From: SVEL01 sp964573715
GTDB taxonomy: Bacteria > Bacillota > Clostridia > Lachnospirales > Lachnospiraceae
DNA: 51,715 nucleotides
NCBI GenBank assembly: GCA_964573715.1
Contig: CAZNKR010000008.1
Location: forward strand, 1 to 51,715
Reading direction: 5' to 3'
The position numbers and the translations under genes are program-made. Under the pieces are notes generated by a model that was not told the origin of the DNA, did no database searches, and saw nothing but the letters and a program-made list of their open reading frames with translations. Positions within the stretch are counted from its first letter, which is position 1, and every line of letters begins with the position of its first letter. Positions 33,556-42,891 of this stretch are shown in pieces.

Positions 33556-34297
33556 ATTTATTCAATGGCTCTTTTGCTGGGGTTCCAGCCTTTCTTGGAT
33601 AATTTTTGTTTAATTTTTTAACTTTCTTAATATCCACAAATACTCTAGTAAGTTCACTATTTGGTAAACTAAATTCAACAACCTTTTGGATTTTTCCACC
33701 AAGAATGTTAATAGCAAATTTTGAATTTTCAATTTCTGATTCTGATTCTCCCGCCTTGTAGGAAATAAAATGTCCATCCACTTTAACAAATCCTAGGCAA
33801 AGCTCACTTAGTGTAGAAAGGTTTGCAACTGCCCTAGAAACACACATATCAAATTGTTCTCTATACTGTGGTGATTGTGCAATGTCTTCAGATCTTCCGT
33901 GAACTGTTTTTACATTAGTTAATTGTAGTTCATTTGTTACTTCCTCAAGAAATTTTAATCTTTTATTTAATGAATCAAGTAATACAAGATTAATGTTTGG
34001 AAATACAATCTTTAGTGGAATGCCTGGAAAACCTGCTCCTGTCCCAACATCAATCATACTAATATTGCTATTTAATATCTGCTTATCTACAACCTTAACC
34101 AATGAAACACTATCAAGAAAATGTTTTATAATAACTTCATCAAACTCAGTAATTGCTGTTAGGTTCATTACCTTATTTTTTTCAAAAAGCATTTCATAAT
34201 ATTTAATAAGCTGTTCCTCTTGATTTTTAGAAATTTCAATATCTAATGCCTTTAATCCGGAGTATAAAATTTTAAGGCCATTTGTATAATTGCTCAT
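33554..34297 (-). CDS. rsmG: 16S rRNA (guanine-N7)-methyltransferase RsmG
   Basis: Methylates N7 of G527 in 16S rRNA using SAM. In 247 residues, the SAM loop is MIDVGTGAGFPGIPLKIVFP, preceded by the family signature MNLTAITEFDEVIIKHFLDS and followed by LLDSLNKRLKFLEEV and the late FISYKAGESESEI. The C-terminus carries a short Lys/Pro tail. It is 8 bases downstream of mnmG in the usual order. The stop region overlaps the bidirectional terminator. Confidence 0.96.
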   Translation of the reverse strand: MSNYTNGLKILYSGLKALDIEISKNQEEQLIKYYEMLFEKNKVMNLTAITEFDEVIIKHFLDSVSLVKVVDKQILNSNISMIDVGTGAGFPGIPLKIVFPNINLVLLDSLNKRLKFLEEVTNELQLTNVKTVHGRSEDIAQSPQYREQFDMCVSRAVANLSTLSELCLGFVKVDGHFISYKAGESESEIENSKFAINILGGKIQKVVEFSLPNSELTRVFVDIKKVKKLNKNYPRKAGTPAKEPLNK

Positions 34298-34305
34298 AGA
34301 ATCTC

Positions 34306-36192
34306 CTATTTCTTATATTTAAGCTGCTCAAGATATACAAGTAACACGGAAATATCAGCAGGGGAAACTCCAGATATTCTAGAAGCTTGACCTATTGAAA
34401 GTGGCTTATACATATTTATTTTCTGTGTTGCTTCTTTTCTTAGTCCCATTACACTTGTGTAATCAATATCAGGATCTAGCTTTTTTCCCTCAAGTTTTTT
34501 AAATACTTCCACTTGTTTTAGCTGTCTTCTAATATATCCATCATATTTAATGTTAATATTTATTTGATTTATTACATCTAAAGGTAACTCTTTTCTTTCA
34601 GTATCAAGTGGTCCAACTAATTCATAGTCTAATTCAGGTCTTCTTATTAATTCAGCTAAACTACTTCCTGTTTTAAGTTCAGAACTGTTATGCTTAACTA
34701 AAAATTCTTGAATAGCCCCACTTGCACCAATTGGTGTATTTTCCAATCTCTCTATTTCTTTATTAATTGCTTCTTTCTTATATTCAACTCTATTGTATGT
34801 TTCATCATCTACAAGCCCAATAGCATGTCCTATGGCTGATAATCTAAGGTCTGCATTATCCTGTCGTAACAGAAGTCTGTATTCTGCTCTTGATGTCATC
34901 ATTCTATAAGGCTCATGGTTTTCCTTTGTAACCAAATCATCAATCAATACACCTATATAACCTTCTGAACGATCAATTACTATTTGATCTCTGCCTAAAA
35001 CTTCAAGTGCAGCATTAATTCCAGCAATAATACCCTGTGCAGCAGCCTCTTCATATCCAGAGCTTCCATTAAACTGTCCACCACTAAATAATCCTTTAAT
35101 TTTCTTAAACTCTAGTGTTGGTAAAAGCTGTCTTGGATTAATGCAATCATATTCAATTGCGTATGCATTTCTAACTATCCTAACATTTTCAAGACCTGGG
35201 ACAGTTTTATACATTGCATACTGTACATCCTCTGGTAATGAACTTGACATACCGCCCAAATACATCTCATTGGTATATAATCCTTCTGGTTCAATAAACA
35301 CCTGATGTCTATCTTTATCCGCAAATTTCATAACTTTGTCTTCAATAGATGGACAATATCTTGGTCCTGTACCTTCAATCATTCCAGAAAATAGTGGACT
35401 TCTATCTATATTATCTTTAATAATTTTATGAGTATCAAGATTTGTATAAGTAAGCCAACATGAAACTTGCTTTTTTTGCACGCTTTCGGGATCAGTGGAA
35501 AATGAGAATGGGACAATCTTTTCATCACCAAATTGTTCTTCCATTTTTGAAAAATCTATGCTTCTCTTATCTACACGAGCTGGAGTACCAGTTTTAAATC
35601 TAAACATTTCAATTCCAAGGGATTTAAGTGAATCCGTTAAATGATTGGCTGCCTGTAAACCGTTTGGTCCAGTTGGATTTGATACATCCCCATAAATACA
35701 TCTTGCTTTAAGATAAGTACCGGTACATAATACAACTGCTCTAGCATGATATGTAGCATTTGAAAATGTCTTCGCACCTACTATTTTTCCAGCTTCTACT
35801 AACAATTCACTTACTTCTGCCTGTCGAATTGTGAGATTAGGTGTATTTTCCAATGTTTTTCTCATTTCTGATGAATAGTCTTTCTTATCAGCCTGCGCTC
35901 TAAGAGAATGAACTGCAGGTCCCTTTGATAAGTTAAGCATCTTTGATTGGATAAAGGTTTTATCAATATTCTTGCCCATTTCTCCACCTAATGCATCAAT
36001 TTCTCTAACTAAATGTCCCTTTGAACTTCCACCAATATTAGGATTACATGGCATAAGTGCAATAGAATCCACACTTACAGTAAACATTATAGTGTTGAGT
36101 CCTAATCTAGCACTTGCTAAAGCTGCTTCACATCCTGCATGACCAGCTCCTACTACAATTACATCATAACTTTCTTCAAGATAACTAGGCAT
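34306..36192 (-). CDS. mnmG: tRNA uridine-5-carboxymethylaminomethyl modification enzyme MnmG (GidA)
   Basis: FAD enzyme that, with MnmE, modifies the wobble uridine (cmnm5U34) of several tRNAs. In 628 residues, the N-terminal FAD loop is VVGAGHAGCEAALASARLGL, followed by MPCNPNIGGSSKGH, then GLFSGGQFNGSSGYEEAAAQ and the C-terminal helical domain GQASRISGVSPADISVLLVY. Length and motifs are normal. A 18-base gap separates it from mnmE upstream, and rsmG follows after 8 bases, so all three share a transcript. GGAGG lies upstream of ATG. Confidence 0.97.
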   Translation of the reverse strand: MPSYLEESYDVIVVGAGHAGCEAALASARLGLNTIMFTVSVDSIALMPCNPNIGGSSKGHLVREIDALGGEMGKNIDKTFIQSKMLNLSKGPAVHSLRAQADKKDYSSEMRKTLENTPNLTIRQAEVSELLVEAGKIVGAKTFSNATYHARAVVLCTGTYLKARCIYGDVSNPTGPNGLQAANHLTDSLKSLGIEMFRFKTGTPARVDKRSIDFSKMEEQFGDEKIVPFSFSTDPESVQKKQVSCWLTYTNLDTHKIIKDNIDRSPLFSGMIEGTGPRYCPSIEDKVMKFADKDRHQVFIEPEGLYTNEMYLGGMSSSLPEDVQYAMYKTVPGLENVRIVRNAYAIEYDCINPRQLLPTLEFKKIKGLFSGGQFNGSSGYEEAAAQGIIAGINAALEVLGRDQIVIDRSEGYIGVLIDDLVTKENHEPYRMMTSRAEYRLLLRQDNADLRLSAIGHAIGLVDDETYNRVEYKKEAINKEIERLENTPIGASGAIQEFLVKHNSSELKTGSSLAELIRRPELDYELVGPLDTERKELPLDVINQININIKYDGYIRRQLKQVEVFKKLEGKKLDPDIDYTSVMGLRKEATQKINMYKPLSIGQASRISGVSPADISVLLVYLEQLKYKK

Positions 36193-36210
36193 TTGTTTTC
36201 CTCCAATGGG

Positions 36211-37587
36211 TTATTTTCCCATACAAAATTTACTAAATATCTGGTTTACAAGATCATCTTCAAGGGATTCTCCTATAACCTGTCCTAGAGCTTCATATGC
36301 ATTCATAAGATCAATAGAAAAGAAATCCTCTGGCATATTATCTTCTATACTTTTTTTCACAAGTAAAATACTATCGTAAGCAGTTCTTATACTGTTTTTT
36401 TGTCTTTGATTTGTAATAAATACTTCATTATTAAAATCAATATTACCGTCTAAAAACATTTTCTTAATAAGATCTTTTAATTCATCTATTCCTTCATTAT
36501 TCTTTGCTGAAATATTAATCATATAATCACTCTTAAGCGGTGATAAATCCTTAACCTTAATCACAGCCTCAAGATCAGACTTATTAAGCAGAACAATGTA
36601 TTTCTTATCTTTAATAATATTCATTATTTCGTAATCGTTATCATCTAATTTCTTTGAAGAGTCAACTATATAGATTATCAAATCAGCTTCATTTGCTAAA
36701 GCTTTAGATTTGCTAACACCTATCTTTTCTACTAAATCAGAGGTTTCTCTTATTCCTGCTGTATCAATGATGTTTAGATTAATACCACCCATAACAATAT
36801 TTTCTTCAATAGAATCTCTTGTAGTTCCCTCTACTTCAGTAACAATAGCTCTTTCTTCCCCCAGTAATGCATTAAGAAATGATGATTTACCTGCATTTGG
36901 TTTTCCTAAAATAACTGTCTTTATGCCTTCAAAAATAACTCTTCCACTGTCCGCATTATCAATGATTTGCTTTAATTGTTCCTGAATGAGGGATGTTTTT
37001 TTATCTAGTTCTTCAGTATAATTTTCTAAACTTATATGTTCAGGATCATCTAATGCTGCTTCAATAAAGGCAATCTCATTAATAATTTCTTCTCTTAATG
37101 ATTTAACTTTATTTGAAACTTTTCCATTTAATTGTTTTTCTGAATTGCTTAGTGCATATTCATTTTTAGAATTAATAATATCAATTACCGCTTCCGCTTG
37201 TGACAAATCAATCCTACCATTTAAAAATGCTCTCTTTGTAAACTCTCCTGGATTAGCCGGTCTAGCTCCACATAAAAAGCAAATTTCTAAAACTCTATTT
37301 AATACAACCACGCCACCGTGGCAGTTAATTTCCACAACATCTTCTCGAGTATATGAGTGAGGTCCTTTCATTACAGTAACCAACACTTCATCAATAATCT
37401 TTCCATCAAAAACAATATGTCCATAATGAACAGTATGGCTTTTTGAGTCAACTAATTTTTTCTTATTTGCAGCAACGAACATTCTATCGGCAATGCTTAT
37501 TGCATCACTACCACTTACTCTAATAATACCAATACCTGAATTGCTCATGGCAGTTGCAATTGCTGCAATAGTATCTATAATAAACAT
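36211..37587 (-). CDS. mnmE: tRNA modification GTPase MnmE (TrmE)
   Basis: Potassium-activated GTPase partner of MnmG. In 458 residues, the N-terminal THF-binding domain (TIAAIATAMSNSGIGIIRVS; GEFTKRAFLNGRIDLSQAEA) precedes the G domain with G1 GKPNAGKSS, G2/G3 EGTTRDSIEE and DTAGIRE, and G4 LNKSD. The C-terminus ends FCMGK with the conserved Cys. All motifs are present. A GC-rich hairpin separates it from jag upstream. Confidence 0.97.
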   Translation of the reverse strand: MFIIDTIAAIATAMSNSGIGIIRVSGSDAISIADRMFVAANKKKLVDSKSHTVHYGHIVFDGKIIDEVLVTVMKGPHSYTREDVVEINCHGGVVVLNRVLEICFLCGARPANPGEFTKRAFLNGRIDLSQAEAVIDIINSKNEYALSNSEKQLNGKVSNKVKSLREEIINEIAFIEAALDDPEHISLENYTEELDKKTSLIQEQLKQIIDNADSGRVIFEGIKTVILGKPNAGKSSFLNALLGEERAIVTEVEGTTRDSIEENIVMGGINLNIIDTAGIRETSDLVEKIGVSKSKALANEADLIIYIVDSSKKLDDNDYEIMNIIKDKKYIVLLNKSDLEAVIKVKDLSPLKSDYMINISAKNNEGIDELKDLIKKMFLDGNIDFNNEVFITNQRQKNSIRTAYDSILLVKKSIEDNMPEDFFSIDLMNAYEALGQVIGESLEDDLVNQIFSKFCMGK

Positions 37588-37613
37588 AAGGTCACCATTA
37601 TTCTTTAAAATAT

Positions 37614-37645
37614 TTTACGACGCGAACCAAAATCCGCGCCGTAAA
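37614..37645 (-). terminator. GC-rich hairpin between jag and mnmE
   Basis: Arms 37614-37624 and 37635-37645 pair over 11 positions (one G-U on the minus-strand RNA) around a 10-base loop. The minus-strand downstream stretch is A/U mixed rather than a clean U run, so it may be an attenuator or RNA processing hairpin rather than a full terminator. Confidence 0.55.
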
Positions 37646-37656
37646 CAAAAGTGGAA

Positions 37657-38298
37657 TTAATAATTCTTCTTTAATACCACAACAACATGTCTATAAGGCT
37701 CTTCGCCTTCACTTTTAGTTGTAACATATTTATCATTTTGAAGAGCTGAATGAATAATTCTTCTTTCATAAGGATTCATTGGTTCTAAAGCAACAGATCT
37801 CTTTGTTCTCTTTACCTTAAAAGAAATATTCTTAGCAAGATTTTCTAATGTTTCTTTTCTTCTCTCACGATAATTTTCTGTATCTAATTTTACTCTTAAA
37901 TAAGATTCAGAATTCTTGTTTACAACAAGACTAAGTAAATACTGCAATGAATCTAATGTTTGTCCTCTTTTACCAATAAGAACACCCATATCTTCTCCAA
38001 TAAGGTCTACATTGATTTCTTCTTCATCCATTGTAACATTAATCTTTACAGTAAGATTCATAGCATCAAATACTTTCTTAAGAAATGTAACACATGTTTC
38101 TTCAACACTTTCTTTTGTAACTTCTACTTCTTTGATTCTTGCTTGAATCTTTGTTGGTTTACTACCCATGCCAAAAAAACCATTGCTTCCTTTTTCTAAC
38201 ACTTCTATTTCAATATTATCACTTGTAGTTTCTAAGGCTACAAGTGCATTAGTAACAGCATCATCATATGTTTTTCCAGTAAAAATCTGAAATTCCAT
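37657..38298 (-). CDS. jag: RNA-binding protein Jag/KhpB
   Basis: 213 residues, cytosolic RNA-binding protein commonly found after yidC. The N-terminal Jag_N domain reads FQIFTGKTYDDAVTNALVAL, then EVLEKGSNGFFGMGSKPTKI. The KH domain contains IGKRGQTLDSLQYLLSLVVN, and the C-terminal R3H domain ends MNPYERRIIHSALQ. Its start is 26 bases after the yidC stop. In related species KhpB affects cell division and envelope growth; nothing here tests that. Confidence 0.94.
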   Translation of the reverse strand: MEFQIFTGKTYDDAVTNALVALETTSDNIEIEVLEKGSNGFFGMGSKPTKIQARIKEVEVTKESVEETCVTFLKKVFDAMNLTVKINVTMDEEEINVDLIGEDMGVLIGKRGQTLDSLQYLLSLVVNKNSESYLRVKLDTENYRERRKETLENLAKNISFKVKRTKRSVALEPMNPYERRIIHSALQNDKYVTTKSEGEEPYRHVVVVLKKNY

Positions 38299-38324
38299 TT
38301 TCTTTCCTCCTAATCTAAAACAAA

Positions 38325-39761
38325 TTACTTATTGTTCTTTTCGTTAAACTCTTTAACCATATTTGCTCTAGAAGCTATGCTTCCCTTCTTTGAACTACTT
38401 GTATTTGTATCTTCATTAGTTTTTGAAGCATAATTTGTATAATCTGTTTTAATGTTTTTAGCACTGGTATTTGCAGCACTTGAAATTTGATTTTCAGGTG
38501 ACACTATACCTTTCTTATCATTTTTCTTTCTTTGTTTTTCAACGTTTTTCTTTATTATTTCATTAACATCAACTTTTTTAAAGTGAGCATTAATAAATAT
38601 CTGTTGAATAATTTGAACAACAGCGTTCATTACCCAGTACAAACCAAGACCTGCTGGCAATGTATAACAGAAGAATGCTGATACTAATGGCATTGCAAAT
38701 GTCATCATCTTCATTGAAGAAGCCATTGGGTTACCATCCATACTTGGTTGATTTGCAGTTGAGATTTTCATACTAAACCACTGTGTTAAGAAAGAAAGAA
38801 TAGGTATAAGTAATGCATACCATACACCATCACTCATAACAGTCTTAATTGGCTTACTTAAATCAATTCCAAAGAAAGCATATATTTTTGATACCTTACT
38901 CTCTTCATTTTTAACATTTTCATTTACTTTGTTAAGCTGTGAAACGTATAAATCCCATTCTTCATCAGAAAACCCTTTATATTTTTCTAATAAGTTTACG
39001 GTATAATCACTTGGTTTCTCTTTTTCTTTTTCTTCATTGATATATTTATCCCAATCACTATCCTTGAGATGACTAAAGCTTTCAATTGCTTCAAGACTAA
39101 AATCATATCCATCATAAAAATTATCAAGAGGCTTTACTGAAGAATACATATTAATTAAATTATCATATACATCACTTTCATTTTCTTCAGTCTTTTTTGA
39201 AGAATCATAATTATCTTTGATAATTGTAGAAAAATCTTTGTTTTCTTCATTAATAATTGTATTCACATTATTAATATCATTAAAATCATCTAAAACAGAT
39301 ACTATCTCTGTTGTCATATCCTGATAAATATCTGAAACAGGGGCAACATATGTTGGAATAGAAATAATTACTGCATACAGAGCTAATAAAATAGGCATCT
39401 GAACAAGTAATGGTAAACAACTCCCTGTTTGAGAAGTTCCATATTTAGCATATAACGCTTTAGTTTCTTCCTGCATTTTAAGCATTGTATCATTATCACG
39501 CTTACCTGCATATTTCTTTTGAATTGCCTGTAATTCAGGGGACATAACTGATGAAACTTTTGAAAACTTTTGTTGCTTTAAGGTAACTGGGAATAATAAC
39601 ATTTTACATATAATAGTAAAAACTATAATACATAAACCTATATTAAATATTCCAAATACACCAAAGAAGCTATAAAGACCACCCATAATAAAACCAAGCA
39701 CATTTGCTATCCATTTTATTAAGAAGAAGTCATAACAACCTGCCATTAAGATACTAGACAT
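38325..39761 (-). CDS. yidC: Membrane protein insertase YidC (Oxa1 family), with long insert
   Basis: 478 residues. N-terminal hydrophobic segments (about 12-60) lead to the conserved FPVTLKQQKFSKVSSVMSPE and LPLLVQMPILLALYAVI. After the pore helix there is an acidic, charged insert of about 155 residues (about 150-300, DIYQDMTTEIVSVLDDFNDI; then SEDWDLYVSQ-like segments) before WYALLIPILSFLTQWFSM and the last helices (LPAGLGLYWVMNAVVQIIQQ). The insert is far longer than in Bacillus SpoIIIJ, which has about 260 residues. A polar tail of about 80 residues follows. It is 11 bases after yidD and 26 bases before jag. Confidence 0.93.
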   Translation of the reverse strand: MSSILMAGCYDFFLIKWIANVLGFIMGGLYSFFGVFGIFNIGLCIIVFTIICKMLLFPVTLKQQKFSKVSSVMSPELQAIQKKYAGKRDNDTMLKMQEETKALYAKYGTSQTGSCLPLLVQMPILLALYAVIISIPTYVAPVSDIYQDMTTEIVSVLDDFNDINNVNTIINEENKDFSTIIKDNYDSSKKTEENESDVYDNLINMYSSVKPLDNFYDGYDFSLEAIESFSHLKDSDWDKYINEEKEKEKPSDYTVNLLEKYKGFSDEEWDLYVSQLNKVNENVKNEESKVSKIYAFFGIDLSKPIKTVMSDGVWYALLIPILSFLTQWFSMKISTANQPSMDGNPMASSMKMMTFAMPLVSAFFCYTLPAGLGLYWVMNAVVQIIQQIFINAHFKKVDVNEIIKKNVEKQRKKNDKKGIVSPENQISSAANTSAKNIKTDYTNYASKTNEDTNTSSSKKGSIASRANMVKEFNEKNNK

Positions 39762-39772
39762 TTATTTCCTCC

Positions 39773-40051
39773 TTATGGAACGGGATCATATCCACCTTTT
39801 GAAAATGGATTACATCTTAATATTCGTTTTATGGACAAATACGTACCTTTTATAGGACCATACTTTTCCAGTGCTTCTAGAGCATACTGAGAACAGGTAG
39901 GAGTATATCTACAATGTGCAGAACCCTTGTAAGGTGAAATACACACACGATAAAACTTTACCACTAAAATTAGAATCTTCTTAATTATATTGGATATAAA
40001 CTTAACAATAAATCTAATTATTGGCATCCTTTGATACTTCACTTTCCGCAT
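39773..40051 (-). CDS. yidD: Membrane protein insertion efficiency factor YidD
   Basis: Small protein that assists YidC. The family core is clear: SAHCRYTPTCSQYALEALE, GPIKGTYLSIKRILRCNPFS and the C-terminal KGGYDPVP. Three conserved Cys are present. The start is uncertain: ATG 40051 (92 residues) overlaps rnpA, while ATG 40027 (84 residues) has the more usual N-terminal length. Neither has a strong ribosome site, so coupling to rnpA translation is likely. Confidence 0.9.
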   Translation of the reverse strand: MRKVKYQRMPIIRFIVKFISNIIKKILILVVKFYRVCISPYKGSAHCRYTPTCSQYALEALEKYGPIKGTYLSIKRILRCNPFSKGGYDPVP

Positions 40052-40376
40052 AAACACCGTGCAATCTAATTAAATGTAGAAATGCACTTTCAATCTCTTT
40101 GAAACCTTTATCCTTTGCACTTTGTCGTGCAATAACTATAATGTTTAAACCACTATTAAACATTTTGATATTTAATCTATAGCTTTCTCTAATAAGTCTG
40201 GCCAAACGATGTCTTACAATACTATTTCCTACTTTTTTGCTAACTGAGATACCCAGCTTGCTTTCGCCTTTTCTATTTTCTAAAACATACATAACTAAAT
40301 ATCTGTTGGCATATGATTTACCGTTTTTATATATCTCTTGAAATTCATTATTTTTTAAAGAATTAATGTTTCTCAT
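40014..40376 (-). CDS. rnpA: Ribonuclease P protein component
   Basis: Protein subunit of RNase P, which trims 5-prime ends of tRNA precursors. In 120 residues it shows FQEIYKNGKSYANRYLVMYV, LGISVSKKVGNSIVRHRLAR and LIRESYRLN, the RNR-like RNA-binding motif. GGAG lies 7 bases before ATG. It overlaps yidD and lies 120 bases after rpmH, from which it is separated by a hairpin that may set relative expression. Confidence 0.96.
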   Translation of the reverse strand: MRNINSLKNNEFQEIYKNGKSYANRYLVMYVLENRKGESKLGISVSKKVGNSIVRHRLARLIRESYRLNIKMFNSGLNIIVIARQSAKDKGFKEIESAFLHLIRLHGVYAESEVSKDANN

Positions 40377-40475
40377 ATAAACTCCATTCTATCTGATAAT
40401 TTAAATGATATTTTTAATCAGATGATCATATGCACTTTGTGCCACGTAGTATTCTTTTCTAAAATAAGAAAAGAA

Positions 40476-40498
40476 AAGACCACATAAAATGCGGTCTT
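40476..40498 (-). terminator. Attenuator or terminator hairpin after rpmH
   Basis: Stem AAGACC / GGTCTT extended by GCA/TGT (one G-U), loop of 5, overlapping the rpmH stop. On the minus strand it is followed by a T-rich run with interspersed C. It probably reduces readthrough into rnpA. Confidence 0.65.
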
Positions 40499-40631
40499 AA
40501 GCTGATAATTTCTTTCTTCCTTTTGCTCTTCTTGCAGCTAAAACTTTTCTTCCGCTTGCAGAACTCATTCTTGATCTGAAACCATGAACCTTTGCTCTTG
40601 ATCTCTTCTTAGGCTGAAATGTCATTTTCAT
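40497..40631 (-). CDS. rpmH: Large-subunit ribosomal protein bL34
   Basis: 44 residues. The sequence begins MKMTFQPKKRSRAKVHGFR and continues with ASGRKVLAARRAKGRKKLSA, a complete bL34. The strong ribosome site AAAGGAGGTG lies upstream of ATG 40631. It is the first gene of the leftward operon, immediately left of oriC, with promoter TTGACG-17-TATAAT at 40704-40732. Confidence 0.98.
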   Translation of the reverse strand: MKMTFQPKKRSRAKVHGFRSRMSSASGRKVLAARRAKGRKKLSA

Positions 40632-40703
40632 TTTACAGCACCTCCTTTACAACCTGATTTTATGTTAGGTTAGTATAATTTCTTAAAATAAGACATCGTA
40701 CCA

Positions 40704-40732
40704 ATTATATATGCTAAATAATTTTACGTCAA
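40704..40732 (-). promoter_or_regulatory. Promoter of rpmH and the leftward operon
   Basis: On the minus strand TTGACG (40727-40732), 17-base spacer, TATAAT (40704-40709): five of six and six of six matches. The leader is about 65 bases. Confidence 0.8.
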
Positions 40733-40747
40733 GCATAATTTAAATTA

Positions 40748-41046
40748 ATTTTTCCACTTTACATAAAATATTTTACATATTGACATAATGTTATCCACAA
40801 ATTGTGTAAAACTTGTGGATAAATTGTTGAATTTTATTTTTTTTCATCCTAAACCCCATATTTTAGGCTATGGAAATGTTATTAATATTTATACTCAACA
40901 TCTTAATATAATTTTTGTTAACTTTACATTATTTTTTACTTCTATAATTTATTAACATTTCCACATTAATTGTCAACAACACAACTTTTGGGCAATAATC
41001 ATTATTTAACGGATTTTTACCCTTATTATTCACTTTTTTTTCCACA
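40748..41046. other. oriC: Replication origin oriC, rpmH-dnaA part
   Basis: A very AT-rich gene-free region with DnaA boxes: perfect TTATCCACA at 40791-40799 and its perfect complement TGTGGATAA at 40814-40822, and weaker boxes ATTTCCACA (40957-40965) and TTTTCCACA (41038-41046). Position between rpmH and dnaA is the usual Firmicutes origin site. The whole gap 40632-41188 also holds the rpmH and dnaA promoters. Confidence 0.85.
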
Positions 41047-41076
41047 TTAAGTTTTTTCTACTTATTTAAGTTTTAA

Positions 41077-41105
41077 TTGAAAAAAAGCCTAATATGAGAT
41101 AAAAT
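41077..41105 (+). promoter_or_regulatory. Promoter of dnaA
   Basis: TTGAAA (41077-41082), 17-base spacer, TAAAAT (41100-41105), with the dnaA ATG about 84 bases downstream. DnaA boxes lie just upstream, consistent with autoregulation. Confidence 0.65.
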
Positions 41106-41188
41106 AGTATTGTATATGGCGTAATAGACTTTTCTTTAATATTCGCCTTTTTATTATTAAAGCCATTGGGCTAAAGGAGCTATTTATT

Positions 41189-42565
41189 ATGTATGATCTT
41201 GTTGTATCCAAATGGGATGAGATACTAGAAATATTAAAAAAAGAACATGATATTATGGATGTATCTTTTAACACCTGGATAAAACCATTAGAAGTTTATT
41301 CAGTTGAAAACAATATTGTTTCACTGCTAGTACCAGATGAAAATATTGCAACAACTTACCTTCATAAAAAGTATTATCTTCCATTAAAAGTAGTTATTCA
41401 AGAAGTAACGGGACAACTTTTAGATTTAGAGTTTTTACATCCAAGTGATATAAAAAGTAAATCTTCAAATAAGTCTTATTCTCAACCTAATATTAATGAA
41501 ATCCAGGATTCAAACTACAGTAAAAAATTAGAAGCTAATCTCAATCCAAACAATACCTTTGATAACTTTGTAGTAGGAGGAAACAATAATTTTGCTCATG
41601 CTTATGCATTAGCTGTAGCTGAATCTCCTGCTGAGATGTACAATCCCCTCTTTATATATGGAGGAGTTGGTCTTGGTAAAACTCACTTAATGCATTCTAT
41701 AGGTAATTTTATTTTAGATAGAAATCCTGATATTAAAATTAGATGTGTTACATCAGAAGTTTTTACAAATGAAGTAATCAATGCAATTCGTAGTGATAAT
41801 CAAACAGCTATTAAGGATTTTAGAGACAAATACAGAAATCTTGATGTTCTATTAATAGATGATATTCAATTTATAATAGGTAAGGATCGTAGTCAGGAAG
41901 AATTTTTCCATACATTCAATACACTTATTGAATCTAATAAGCAGATTGTTATTTCTTCAGATAAACCACCTAAACAAATGGCTTTACTTGAAGATAGATT
42001 TAAATCAAGATTTGAAATGGGACTTACTGTTGATATATCTTCACCAGATTACGAAACACGTATGGCTATTATTAAGAAAAAGGCTGAATTAGAAGGCTAT
42101 GATATTGAAGAAGATATCTTCCAATATATTGCTAATAACATTAAATCTAATATTCGTGAACTTGAAGGAGCACTTACAAAAATAGTTGCATTCTCAAGAG
42201 TTTCAAGAAAGCCTGTTGATTTAGATGTTGCAAAAGAAGTATTAAAGGATATTATTTCTCCTGATGATAATAAAAAAATAACACCTGAAATAATTATTAG
42301 TACTGTTGCAGATCACTTTGGAATTTCTCTTGCTGATATTTCTTCTAAAAAGAAAACTCAAGAAATTGTATATCCTAGACAAGTTGCAATGTATCTTTGT
42401 AGAAATATGACTGATACATCTCAACAGGTTGTAGGACAACTTCTAGGAAAGAAAGATCACACAACTGTAATACATGCTATTGATAAAATACAAAAAGAAA
42501 TAGAAACAAATGAATCTACAAAAAACACCATTGATATCATTAAGAAAAAGTTAAACCCAAATTAA
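41189..42565 (+). CDS. dnaA: Chromosomal replication initiator DnaA
   Basis: Binds DnaA boxes and opens oriC. In 458 residues, domain I (FNTWIKPLEVYSVENNIVSL) is followed by a variable linker (about 85-115) and the AAA+ domain with NTFDNFVVGGNNNFAHAYAL, Walker A GGVGLGKTH (158-166), Walker B DVLLIDDIQF and the arginine finger region. Domain IV has the DNA-binding signature GKKDHTTVIHAIDKI. AAAGGAGC lies about 8-9 bases before ATG. Normal length; unambiguous. Confidence 0.98.
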   Translation: MYDLVVSKWDEILEILKKEHDIMDVSFNTWIKPLEVYSVENNIVSLLVPDENIATTYLHKKYYLPLKVVIQEVTGQLLDLEFLHPSDIKSKSSNKSYSQPNINEIQDSNYSKKLEANLNPNNTFDNFVVGGNNNFAHAYALAVAESPAEMYNPLFIYGGVGLGKTHLMHSIGNFILDRNPDIKIRCVTSEVFTNEVINAIRSDNQTAIKDFRDKYRNLDVLLIDDIQFIIGKDRSQEEFFHTFNTLIESNKQIVISSDKPPKQMALLEDRFKSRFEMGLTVDISSPDYETRMAIIKKKAELEGYDIEEDIFQYIANNIKSNIRELEGALTKIVAFSRVSRKPVDLDVAKEVLKDIISPDDNKKITPEIIISTVADHFGISLADISSKKKTQEIVYPRQVAMYLCRNMTDTSQQVVGQLLGKKDHTTVIHAIDKIQKEIETNESTKNTIDIIKKKLNPN

Positions 42566-42607
42566 TACCCATTATAATAGGAAGAAACTCATTTTAAAAT
42601 TAACATT

Positions 42608-42754
42608 TTATCCACTTTATCAATGAAAGTTTTCCACAATACATGCACTTTAATAAAACTTTCCCTGTTGATAACATGTTAGAAATAAATTTCGTCAAAA
42701 TTGAGATTGTTAATAATTTGTCCAAAATGTTAAAAGGCATTTTTCATTTCCACA
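42608..42754. other. DnaA-box cluster between dnaA and dnaN (second oriC part)
   Basis: Boxes with one or two mismatches: TTATCCACT (42608-42616), TTTTCCACA (42630-42638), TGTTGATAA (42666-42674, reverse) and ATTTCCACA (42746-42754). The 326-base dnaA-dnaN gap contains no gene. A two-part origin flanking dnaA is known in Bacillus; the same layout is inferred here. Confidence 0.65.
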
Positions 42755-42891
42755 GATTTATTAATTCATCAATCCCTTTATTTTTCTAGCTTGTAGAGAT
42801 TATAAACATTTTCACCCCCTATAAGAAGAAGACGAAGAAAGAATAAATTATATTATATATATATGGCTAAACGAAAGGAGCACATTTAAAC

